The position numbers and the translations under genes were made by a program. A stretch of 6,466 nt of DNA from Akkermansia sp. (GTDB lineage: Bacteria > Verrucomicrobiota > Verrucomicrobiia > Verrucomicrobiales > Akkermansiaceae): positions 1-6,466 of the forward strand of contig JAIFNK010000259.1 in the NCBI GenBank assembly GCA_020047775.1, written 5' to 3'. Below the pieces are notes generated by a model. It was not told the origin of the DNA, did no database searches, and worked only from the letters and a program-made list of their open reading frames with translations. Positions 1-6,197 of this stretch are shown here, one piece after another (positions within the stretch are counted from its first letter, which is position 1; every line of letters starts with the position of its first letter).

Positions 1-1
1 G

Positions 2-322
2 GATGGCAAGGAACTGCTACTGGCCACCGATCTGGAGATCGAAGCGGAGTTGATCGCTTTGATATACCGCTACCGCTGGCAGATTGAACTGTTTTTAAAG
101 TGGATGAAAAGCATCCTCGGCAACCGTCACCTGATGGCGGAATCGCCCGAAGGTGTGGCCATCCAGACTTACAGCGCGCTCATCGCCGCGCTGATGTTGC
201 AGTTGCTTACTGGCAAACGCCCCGCCAAACGGGCCATGGAGCTGATCCGTTTCTATCTGATGGGCCACGCGGAGCTGGAGGAGATGGTTTCTTTGTTAGG
301 ATTAAGAAAATCCGCCAAGTGA
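2..322 (+). CDS. IS4-family transposase, C-terminal part (5' end outside window)
   Basis: This frame is open from the first bases of the window to the TGA at 320-322, so only the last 106 codons are visible. The protein is a DDE transposase that cuts and joins insertion-sequence ends. The key evidence is the IS4 signature Y-x2-R-x3-E-x6-K, read exactly as YRYRWQIELFLKWMK, with Tyr at 65-67, Arg at 74-76, the catalytic Glu at 86-88 and Lys at 107-109. The following segment (GNRHLMAESPEGV, then a hydrophobic TYSALIAALMLQLL helix) is typical of this family's C-terminus. A TTG at 50 could be mistaken for a start, but it lies inside the protein because the upstream codons continue the same fold. 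The two other catalytic Asp residues would lie to the left, so I cannot tell whether the gene is intact. The element's right terminus was not located with certainty. Confidence 0.88.
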   Translation, partial: DGKELLLATDLEIEAELIALIYRYRWQIELFLKWMKSILGNRHLMAESPEGVAIQTYSALIAALMLQLLTGKRPAKRAMELIRFYLMGHAELEEMVSLLGLRKSAK

Positions 323-445
323 GATTTACGGGGGGGGAATCGCCACCAAGGCCCTTCTTCGGGCTTGCCGTGCCCTGATGCCACGCTCCCACTCGAAACC
401 ACCGCGCCAAAACCGCGTGTCGTGTCCGCCCCGTGAAATTTACGG
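319..445. repeat. Short direct repeat GTGARATTTACGG bracketing 101 bp beside the IS4 gene
   Basis: GTGAGATTTACGG at 319-331 overlaps the transposase stop codon. GTGAAATTTACGG at 433-445 repeats it with 12 of 13 bases identical. The second copy is also the left arm of a small hairpin, CGTGAAA (432-438) pairing with TTTCACG (450-456). These could mark the IS right end or a target duplication, but without the left end of the element this is only a possibility. Confidence 0.4.
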
Positions 446-596
446 ACTTTTTCACGACTCCTCCGCATTTTCAGCAGACATCATGCCGAACACTTCTGGG
501 TCGGTCCTAGATTCTAGACTTATTTCAAAGGATCTAGGACCCCGTCTAGGCTGAATCGTCTACCGCCACCTCTGCTTGGCAGCCGCATCAACACGA
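323..596. other. Intergenic stretch without a gene
   Basis: The 274 nt lie between convergent genes, the IS4 transposase on plus and the acyltransferase on minus. The stretch opens with a run of eight G (330-337) and holds the GTGARATTTACGG repeat and the CTAG-rich inverted repeat listed separately. Short open frames on the minus strand overlap the transposase end and show no recognisable protein features. I see no gene here. Confidence 0.6.
503..541. terminator. Perfect 10-bp inverted repeat, CTAG-rich; possible terminator between convergent genes
   Basis: GGTCCTAGAT (503-512) is exactly complementary to ATCTAGGACC (532-541), with a 19-nt loop. It lies 56 nt beyond the stop codon of the minus-strand acyltransferase, so it could end that transcript. 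There is no T-tract directly after the stem on either strand, so it is not a classical intrinsic terminator. Four CTAG tetramers fall in about 40 nt (507, 514, 534, 545). It could instead be an operator, an IS scar or a stabilising 3' stem. Confidence 0.4.
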
Positions 597-1640
597 TCAC
601 AGGATTTTTCTTGGCTGGAATCTCCGGCCCAACTTAATCCCGTATTTTTCCACGCTGCGGGACATTAGCCAGCAAAACAGGAGCAAACAAACTAACGCCT
701 GAATCTCAGGATGGACGAGTTTGATTTTCAGCCTCGACGCCCACTCATTGAAGATATCGAAAAGCCAATTGTGAAAAAGATAGACCCCGTAAGTCATGTC
801 GGAAAGCGCCAGAACGAACAGCCCGGACTTCAAGCGCCCCCTGAACCACCAAGCGGTGAGGAAAATCCCCAAACCAATTAGGGCGAAGTGCGCCGATATC
901 CACTTCGGTTGATACAATGAAAGCAGATAGTAATACTGGGCCACCACGTACGTGGAAAAGACGAAAGTAATGGTCGGCGACCAGTTCCTTATTTCAAACA
1001 AATAAATCGCCGATCCCAACAGCAAAAACGGCCCGTAAATCGTTACATATCCCTTGGACCAGATATCGGCTCCGGGCACCGGAGAAATAAGGGCGCACGC
1101 CAACACCACACCCGAATAAACCGCTACCAACCTCCACGAAGGGACGGCGAAAAGCCCCGCGGTCTTGCAGACCGCCATGAACAGGTAGAAAAGCAACTCC
1201 ACCCGCAGTGTCCACTCCACCCCGTTCAGGGCATATGGAGCTCCGAAAAAATCCCCGACAAGAAGCAGTTGCCACAATAGGGTCATTCCATCGACTGCGG
1301 TTCCGGAGGGGGCTAAAATACGCTCTAGCAAGACAGCGAAAACGTACAAGGGATAGATTCGGAATGCTCGCCGGATCAGGAAGCTTCCCGTTGTTTCCGT
1401 GCGAAGAACATGAGTGATGATGTAGCCTGAAACCAGGAAGAAGACCACTACTCCAGCTCCGCCGCCCCTACACAACATGGTCAGGATCAATCCGGGGAAT
1501 CTGAGGATTTCGGGCCAAGCCTCGTTGCCGGACCATGACTCCAGATGCCCTATGAATTTGTGTCCGATCAGGACACTGATGAAGGCGAAGATCCTCAGGT
1601 AGTCGAGAACGGCAATCCTCCTAGTTGACTGGGACTTGAT
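597..1640 (-). CDS. Acyltransferase 3 family membrane O-acyltransferase; start codon unresolved
   Basis: Proteins of this family are integral membrane enzymes that transfer acetyl or other acyl groups to sugars of surface polysaccharides, as in OafA. Seen here are the N-terminal motif RIAVLDYL followed by R-x10-H (R at 1593-1595, catalytic His at 1560-1562), then FFLVSGYIITHVL, the RRAFRIYP loop, and near the C-terminus SDMTYGVYLFHNW and a VEKYG tail. The remainder is a series of hydrophobic helices. From 1640 the length is 347 aa, normal for the family. The first ATG/GTG/TTG in frame is TTG at 1490, which would remove the first helix and the catalytic His, so it cannot be the native start. 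The frame stays open upstream to a stop at 1884-1886 with no canonical start. I place the boundary at the ATC before KSQSTRR as a working choice. The gene may use ATT or ATC, or may have lost its start. The strain-specific substrate is unknown. Confidence 0.8.
   Translation of the reverse strand: MKSQSTRRIAVLDYLRIFAFISVLIGHKFIGHLESWSGNEAWPEILRFPGLILTMLCRGGGAGVVVFFLVSGYIITHVLRTETTGSFLIRRAFRIYPLYVFAVLLERILAPSGTAVDGMTLLWQLLLVGDFFGAPYALNGVEWTLRVELLFYLFMAVCKTAGLFAVPSWRLVAVYSGVVLACALISPVPGADIWSKGYVTIYGPFLLLGSAIYLFEIRNWSPTITFVFSTYVVAQYYYLLSLYQPKWISAHFALIGLGIFLTAWWFRGRLKSGLFVLALSDMTYGVYLFHNWLFDIFNEWASRLKIKLVHPEIQALVCLLLFCWLMSRSVEKYGIKLGRRFQPRKIL
1617..1622 (-). promoter_or_regulatory. AGGAGG in the acyltransferase 5' region
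   Basis: On the minus strand AGGAGG is immediately followed by ATTGCC. It looks like a strong Shine-Dalgarno core, yet it lies inside the conserved reading frame (Arg-Arg) and has no spacer before the ATT codon. The TTG overlapping it is in the wrong frame and meets TGA after six codons. Its use as a ribosome-binding site is doubtful. I list it because it bears on the start-codon question. Confidence 0.25.
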
Positions 1641-1939
1641 CCCTTGATGCGCTCCGGAGGTCCGCGAGCATCCACCGGCCTCCGCCGTTAATGCTAGAAA
1701 ATTGCTTTCCTGGTGAAGGCCGTTGAAAGAGCCCGTGGCCGGACCGGAGGCGGGGGAAAAAGGTGTTGCGGGGAAAAAGGGGGGGGCTGGGTAGAACTGA
1801 AATGCTGGAAACTGAAACGCCAGGGGAAGAATGCTCCGCAGAACGCCGAAATCTGGCGGGACTAGGAAAATTCGCGGAGGTTTTCATCCGGCGCGAGCGT
1901 AGCTTTCCAGACCGCTATGCCAAGAATTCTTTTTTTGGC
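1641..1939. other. G-rich intergenic stretch, no convincing gene
   Basis: The roughly 300 nt between the acyltransferase frame and the left terminal repeat of the next element contain open frames on both strands, but their translations are low-complexity Pro/Arg/Ser-rich and unrecognised. Visible landmarks are a G-rich tract (1747-1791) and seven T (1930-1936) just before the insertion element. The acyltransferase promoter should lie here, but I could not identify -10/-35 boxes with confidence. Confidence 0.55.
1770..1791 (+). other. Possible G-quadruplex tract
   Basis: The plus strand carries GGGG, five A, eight G, CT, then GGG. The eight-G run can supply two tracts, so the segment satisfies G3+ N1-7 four times. 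It lies about 150 nt upstream of the acyltransferase N-terminus, on the strand complementary to its coding strand. Function is speculative. Confidence 0.3.
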
Positions 1940-1989
1940 GGTGTCGGCGACTGAGCAAAAGTGGATTTGATTGTCTGAGCAAAAGTGGA
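1940..1989 (+). repeat. Left terminal inverted repeat
   Basis: This 50-bp arm begins GGTGTCGGCGA and continues with CTGAGCAAAAGTGGA (1951-1965) and a second CTGAGCAAAAGTGGA (1975-1989). It matches the reverse complement of 2806-2855 at 49 of 50 positions; the single difference is G versus A in TTTGATT/TTTAATT. The transposase stop codon ends 27 nt inside this arm. Confidence 0.9.
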
Positions 1990-2015
1990 CAGGGATTCAC
2001 GATTTTCAAGGCGGC

Positions 2016-2695
2016 TTAAAGACGGTATTCTGCGAGGATGTTGGGCCACTGCGGTTCTTGGGGCGTAGGCGGGCGGGCAATGACTCGGGAGCTTCCCGGC
2101 TGTTGGACGATGCTCACCTGCTTGGTTTCGCCGGGGGTGATCTCCCAGCGGCGGCCCAGGCAGCTGATCTCTCCGGCTTTCTGGACAACCCGGGTGTGGT
2201 GGGTCACTAGATGCAGATCGAGGAGTGCCGGTGGCGGTGACGGACGCCAGCAGGCGCTTCTTTCCGAGACGCTTTTCTCGACCGCTTGGAGGGGCGTGAG
2301 GCCGGTGGTGCGGGAGATGTGATTCTGGTGGTGTCAGTCGATTTGGGTCGCGAGCAACTCGTTTGACTCCGAGCCGAAGACATGAGTCGCCCGGGGACAG
2401 TTGCCCGTCGTTGAACGCGGCAAGGGCATTTTCAATGACTTCGAGGGGCAGGCGGTGGAAAAGCTGTTTGTTTTCATCCGGGCATTGAAGGCACAACGGG
2501 CACACGCCAACCAGCGCTCATGGGGCTCTGCCCCAAACCCCGGAGTTTATCGAATCAGGGCGAATGGCTCCAGGGAAAGCGTCCTTTCCCCGGAGCGCGG
2601 TTCCCTTCTTGGGAGCCTATCGCACCTTCCGGACTACTCGGGTTGCTCTCCAGCAGAGCCCTATCCGTTCCGGCGGTGAGCAGAACGAGAAACAT
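2016..2695 (-). pseudogene. Integrase-type transposase remnant: N-terminal scrap plus C-terminal domain
   Basis: Reading on minus from ATG at 2695, about 18 codons (MFLVLLTAGTDRALLESN) look like the start of an integrase-type transposase. The frame then loses family resemblance in the hairpin-rich stretch. Resemblance resumes near 2450 with LEVIENALAAFNDGQL, which shifts frame at a CCCCGGG run around 2391-2398 and continues as ATHVFGSESNELLATQID. A TGA at 2334-2336 sits where a Trp is expected, followed by HHQNHISRTTGLTPLQA. The last part (VVQKAGEISCLGRRWEI, ending EPQWPNILAEYRL) resembles the C-terminal beta-barrel found in Mu/IS481/IS21-type transposases, with its stop at 2016-2018. The central DDE catalytic domain is absent, so the protein cannot transpose its own element. 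Naming the exact IS family would need a database comparison. The N-terminal assignment is weaker than the C-terminal one. Confidence 0.7.
2521..2617. other. Hairpin-rich insert in the transposase remnant
   Basis: Three hairpins follow one another. The first is TGGGGC-TCT-GCCCCA (2521-2535). The second has arms 2567-2579 and 2584-2596, 12 of 13 positions paired around a 4-nt CGTC loop. The third is GGTTCCC-TTCTT-GGGAGCC (2599-2617), with one G-T wobble. The stretch replaces the missing core of the transposase and fits no reading frame of it. It could be a small non-autonomous palindromic element or a structured RNA. No promoter or T-tract was identified. Confidence 0.45.
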
Positions 2696-2827
2696 CAGAT
2701 GAGGGGTTGCCAGAGCAATCGGCCAGCCGGTGAAGTAATCCACTTTTGCTCAGACAATTAATCAGATGAGGGGTTGCCAGAGCAATCGGCCAGCCGGTGA
2801 AGTAATCCACTTTTGCTCAGACAATTA
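2694..2827. repeat. Exact 67-bp tandem duplication at the element's right end
   Basis: Unit 1 (2694-2760) and unit 2 (2761-2827) are identical by direct reading and abut without a spacer. Both begin ATCAGATGAGGGGTTGCC and end CAGACAATTA. Each unit carries one inner CTGAGCAAAAGTGGA site (on minus) and the leader of the broken transposase. The junction falls within the ATG of the transposase N-terminal scrap (2693-2695). Perfect identity argues for a recent event such as replication slippage or failed transposition. Confidence 0.93.
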
Positions 2828-2855
2828 AATCCACTTTTGCTCAGTCGCCGACACC
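2806..2855 (-). repeat. Right terminal inverted repeat
   Basis: This is the mirror arm of 1940-1989, ending TCGCCGACACC at 2845-2855. The 17-mer AATCCACTTTTGCTCAG occurs at 2804-2820 and 2828-2844 within or across this arm. A third copy lies at 2737-2753 because of the neighbouring tandem duplication. Identity to the left arm stops abruptly after ACACC, which fixes the outer boundary. Confidence 0.9.
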
Positions 2856-2957
2856 CGGTGAAATGCAGATTGCCAACGGGTTTAAAGCAGATTAGCTTCC
2901 TGCCCCGCAGGGCTCCCATCAAGGGTTCTCGCGCGCACCACCACTCAAATTACCGCC

Positions 2958-4607
2958 GTGGGATTTTTGGATGCCATCAAACGCTGGCGCTTGGCCCGAG
3001 AGGGTCTCTCGTCAGGAAAAAAGCGCAGGGTTCACAGCGAAAACCCGTTCATCCAGGCATTGGAGGACAGCATTTGGGTGAAATTCTCGCTCTATGCCAC
3101 CTTCGTGGTCGGCAGCGCGGTGCTCGTGCTCAAGGCCTCCGCCGGGACGGCCTTTGCGAATGATCCTGTCAAAGGCGCGGTCTACGGATTCATCATCGCC
3201 GCCACTGCGATCGTGATGTTCCAAGTGAGTCTGCAAACCTCCTGCCGCCGGAACAGCCGGGTGGTGCTCGTGCTCGGCGGGCTCATGGGGCACCTGATCA
3301 CGATCCGGGTGATGATCGGGCTGGTCGATTCCGGGGCGATTCCCGAGGTGTTCCGGTTTTTCGTCGTACCCTTCGCCCTCGCACCGATGCTCCACGGTGT
3401 GTTGCTGGGCCGCGCGGTCGCTTCCTTTTCCGCCGTTTACGTCACCTTGATCGGCTGCCTGCTCGTCCCGCAGCCGGATGTGCTGGGCTACATGATTCTC
3501 AGCCTGGTCAGCGGCATGACCAGCGTGCTGCTCGCCTATCAGGTGCGCAAACGCATCCAGCTCCTGCAAGCGGGAATCTATGTCGGCGCGGTCACGCTCG
3601 TCGTCGGGTTGATTCTCGGCCGTCTCGACATCGCCGCCTGTTTCGGACCCGATGCGATGGATCATTTGCAATTACTCGGCACCGGTAGCGCCGCCACCTT
3701 CGGAACCGCAGTGATGACCGCCCTACTGATCAGCGGGCTGCTCCCGCTGTTTGAAGGGACGTTCCATCTCACCACCGACATCAGCTGGCTGGAACTCAGC
3801 GACCTGAACCACAAGCTGCTCCGGCGCATGCAACTCGAAGCGCCAGGCACTTTCCACCACAGCCTTGTCGTCGCCGCCCTGTCGGAAGCCGCTGCCGAGA
3901 AAATCGGTGCCAATTCCCTCATGTGCCGGGTGTGTTCCTATTTTCACGACGTCGGAAAACTCAAGAAGCCCGGCTATTTCATCGAGAACCAACACGACGG
4001 CGCGGAAAACCCCCACGACACGCTCACCCCCACGATGAGTTCGCTCATCATCATCGCCCACGTCAAAGACGGTGTCGATCTGGCGGTGAAGCACAAGCTC
4101 AACCCCCGCATCATCGACGTGATCCAGGAACATCACGCCGATTCACTCGTTGCCTTTTTCTACCGCCGCGCCCAGGAACAAAAAAAGACCGAAATGGACA
4201 AGGTGGACCGGCGCATCGAAAACCCCGAGGACCTGCCCATCGTCGAAGAAAAGAATTTCCGCTACCCCGGCCCGCGTCCGAGTTCGCGTGAAAGCGGCAT
4301 CATCGCCCTTGCCGACACCGTCGAGAGCGCCTCGCGTTCGCTCAAAAAACCCACCCCGGCGAAAATCCGCGCCATGGTTGACGACCTCGTGCACGCCAAG
4401 ATCAATGGTGGCCAGCTCGACGACTGCCCGCTCACCCTCCGCGAGCTCGCCATCGTGAAAGACAGTTTCTCCAACACCCTCCGCAGCATGCTCCACAGCC
4501 GGATCGACTATCCGAAGGACGACGAGCGCGCGGCCACGGCGACCAAGCGCATCGCCAGCGACGCCACCCAGGGCGGCCGCGTCATCCCCATGCCGAAACG
4601 TGCCTGA
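2958..4607 (+). CDS. pgpH: PgpH-type 7TM-HD phosphodiesterase, short form
   Basis: This membrane protein (549 aa) belongs to the 7TM/HD family whose studied members hydrolyse cyclic di-AMP to pApA in the cytoplasm. About eight hydrophobic segments lie between residues 45 and 270. They are followed by the family hallmark LRRMQLEAPGTFHHS and an HD domain with all expected metal ligands: H300/H301, H330-D331 (FHDVGK), H368 (IIAHVKD), H392/H393 (IQEHHADS) and D453 (IALADTVE). FIENQ after the HD motif is also typical. Family members are usually 700-850 aa with a large extracellular domain after the first helix. Here that domain is missing and only about 10 residues separate helices 1 and 2. GTG at 2958 is the first start after a stop at 2883-2885 and has no clear ribosome-binding site; TTG at 2967 is an alternative. 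ybeY follows after 24 nt. The substrate is inferred from the family, not shown here. Confidence 0.9.
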   Translation: MGFLDAIKRWRLAREGLSSGKKRRVHSENPFIQALEDSIWVKFSLYATFVVGSAVLVLKASAGTAFANDPVKGAVYGFIIAATAIVMFQVSLQTSCRRNSRVVLVLGGLMGHLITIRVMIGLVDSGAIPEVFRFFVVPFALAPMLHGVLLGRAVASFSAVYVTLIGCLLVPQPDVLGYMILSLVSGMTSVLLAYQVRKRIQLLQAGIYVGAVTLVVGLILGRLDIAACFGPDAMDHLQLLGTGSAATFGTAVMTALLISGLLPLFEGTFHLTTDISWLELSDLNHKLLRRMQLEAPGTFHHSLVVAALSEAAAEKIGANSLMCRVCSYFHDVGKLKKPGYFIENQHDGAENPHDTLTPTMSSLIIIAHVKDGVDLAVKHKLNPRIIDVIQEHHADSLVAFFYRRAQEQKKTEMDKVDRRIENPEDLPIVEEKNFRYPGPRPSSRESGIIALADTVESASRSLKKPTPAKIRAMVDDLVHAKINGGQLDDCPLTLRELAIVKDSFSNTLRSMLHSRIDYPKDDERAATATKRIASDATQGGRVIPMPKRA

Positions 4608-4631
4608 CCCCCTCGAAGAAATACCCCCTCC

Positions 4632-5099
4632 ATGTCACTCGAAGTCATCATCGGCAATAATCAGGAAGCCACCGAAATCCCGGAAAACTGGCTCACCGCG
4701 CTCGAAAGCGTGGCGCACGAAGCCGCCCGGCTCGCTTTGGAAAATGCTGCCGAGGATGACTGCCCGTTGTCACATCTCGCCACCCTCGAAGTCGCCATCG
4801 TGGACGACGCCACCAGCGACCAGGTCCACCGCGATTTCATGGACATCGAAGGGCCCACCGACGTCATCACCTTCCATCACGGCGAGATCGTCATCGGCGC
4901 GGAAGTCGCCGAGCGCCAGGCCGCCGAATACGACGAACCGCTCGCCCGCGAAATCTTGCGCTACATGGTGCACGGCCTCCTCCACCTCGCCGGCCATGAA
5001 GACGAGGATCCCGCCGCGCGTGCCACCATGGAAGCCGCCCAGGAAACCATCGTCGCCGCACTCTGGACTCCCGAGTTCCGCGAGCGCCTCTGCTGCTAG
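4632..5099 (+). CDS. ybeY: YbeY, rRNA maturation metalloendoribonuclease
   Basis: YbeY is a single-strand endoribonuclease with one metal ion that helps mature the 16S rRNA 3' end and takes part in ribosome quality control. The 155 aa match the family length. Seen are EVAIVDD, then GPTDVITF (the family's PTDV-[IL]-[ST]-F block), GEIVIGAEVA, and the metal-binding motif HGLLHLAGHED near residue 116. The usual pattern is HGxLHLxGYDH with three His. Here the third ligand position is Asp and the position two before it is His. From memory, other lineages such as Bacteroidota also have Asp there, so this is probably a functional variant. ATG at 4632 is preceded only by a weak purine stretch (GAAGAAA). 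It lies 24 nt after the pgpH-like stop, an arrangement that fits the known PgpH-YbeY neighbourhood. The stop is TAG at 5097-5099, and a REP-like hairpin begins 3 nt later. Confidence 0.93.
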   Translation: MSLEVIIGNNQEATEIPENWLTALESVAHEAARLALENAAEDDCPLSHLATLEVAIVDDATSDQVHRDFMDIEGPTDVITFHHGEIVIGAEVAERQAAEYDEPLAREILRYMVHGLLHLAGHEDEDPAARATMEAAQETIVAALWTPEFRERLCC

Positions 5100-5102
5100 C
5101 AG

Positions 5103-5130
5103 CGTGACACAGGCATTCCTGCCTGTTCTT
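5103..5130 (+). repeat. REP-like palindromic repeat, copy 1, in the hyi leader
   Basis: The core ACAGGCATTCCTGCCTGT (5109-5126) folds as a perfect 7-bp stem, ACAGGCA/TGCCTGT, with a TTCC loop. The whole 28 bp is an exact inverted match of 6371-6398. It occupies most of the gap between ybeY and the isomerase gene and ends 15 nt before the ATG at 5146. It could protect the ybeY mRNA end or modulate translation or transcription of the downstream gene. Similar repeats are, to my recollection, dispersed in verrucomicrobial genomes. Confidence 0.85.
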
Positions 5131-5145
5131 CATTTCCCCAAAAAA

Positions 5146-5934
<789 letters not shown>

Positions 5935-5942
5935 CTGGACTG

Positions 5943-5975
5943 CGGGATTCATCCCGGCTTTCATTCATTCATTCA
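5943..5975 (+). terminator. Weak terminator-like hairpin followed by (TTCA)4
   Basis: CGGGA (5943-5947) pairs with TCCCG (5952-5956) around a TTCA loop, 8 nt after the isomerase stop codon. The stem is followed by GC and four tandem TTCA units (5960-5975). The tail is pyrimidine-rich but not a T-run, so termination here is plausible and unproven. The TTCA array is a small microsatellite prone to slippage. Confidence 0.4.
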
Positions 5976-6190
5976 TCCTGTCCCGGCGGTTAATCCCAAC
6001 CCAACCCGAACCAACGACCGATCGCCTGAGCGAAGACGGATTCATCCTCTTCCCATCAACAATCAAAAATCGTCACTCATCAATGCTCTTCAGTGATTCA
6101 GCGATCCAGCCGCCACCCCGTTTGATTGACGATTGATGATTTCCAATTGTTGGTTTTTGATTTTTCATTTCACGGTGACGGACAATAAGT
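5976..6190. other. Non-coding stretch with AT-rich patch
   Basis: No convincing gene is seen. Base composition changes sharply from the GC-rich operon to AT-rich text around 6055-6085 and 6120-6172. The segments CAACAATCAAAAATC (6057-6071) and the complement of about 6140-6160 (ACAAT, then GGAAATC) form an imperfect inverted pair. A frame starting at 6133 has no family resemblance in its first part and only joins the transposase scrap after 6247. Confidence 0.5.
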
Positions 6191-6197
6191 ATGTCCG
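6179..6197. repeat. Small inverted repeat at the left edge of the RAYT scrap
   Basis: CGGACA (6179-6184) pairs with TGTCCG (6192-6197) across a 7-nt ATAAGTA loop. It straddles the point where resemblance to the REP-associated transposase begins (6191), so it may mark a deletion junction or an old element end. Confidence 0.35.

Larger units (their letters stand above)
1940..2855. mobile_element. Decayed insertion element (integrase type) with 50-bp terminal inverted repeats
   Basis: The element is defined by near-perfect terminal inverted repeats at 1940-1989 and 2806-2855 and by transposase remnants on the minus strand between them. Each end contains CTGAGCAAAAGTGGA twice in the same orientation, 24 nt apart. 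Multiple end repeats are a feature of IS21-like elements, though family assignment is uncertain. An intact integrase-type IS would usually be about 1.3-2.8 kb, whereas this is 916 bp and has lost the catalytic core. No convincing target-site duplication is visible: the left flank ends TTGGC and the right flank begins CGGTG. The right end carries a 67-bp tandem duplication. The element sits 102 nt upstream of the pgpH-like start codon. Confidence 0.8.

Noticed and set aside
597..1490. Acyltransferase starting at TTG 1490
   Set aside because: This start would remove the first membrane helix and the R-x10-H motif, which are plainly encoded in frame upstream.
1763..1954. A small plus-strand protein upstream of the IS
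   Set aside because: It runs into the left terminal repeat, has no recognisable motif and no ribosome-binding site, and starts within a G-rich low-complexity tract.
1915..2505. A 196-aa minus-strand protein
   Set aside because: Only its first part (EVIENALAAFNDGQL) fits the transposase. The rest is the wrong frame of the C-terminal domain, so it is part of a pseudogene rather than a gene.
2694..2844. A CRISPR-like array, because AATCCACTTTTGCTCAG occurs three times
   Set aside because: The spacing is irregular (67 and 24 nt), the copies are explained by one tandem duplication plus the IS terminal repeats, and no cas genes are present.
3012..3671. A 219-aa minus-strand frame opposite the pgpH-like gene
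   Set aside because: The His/Asp/Glu-rich composition is typical of an antisense shadow of GC-rich coding DNA, and the plus strand carries a clear family protein.
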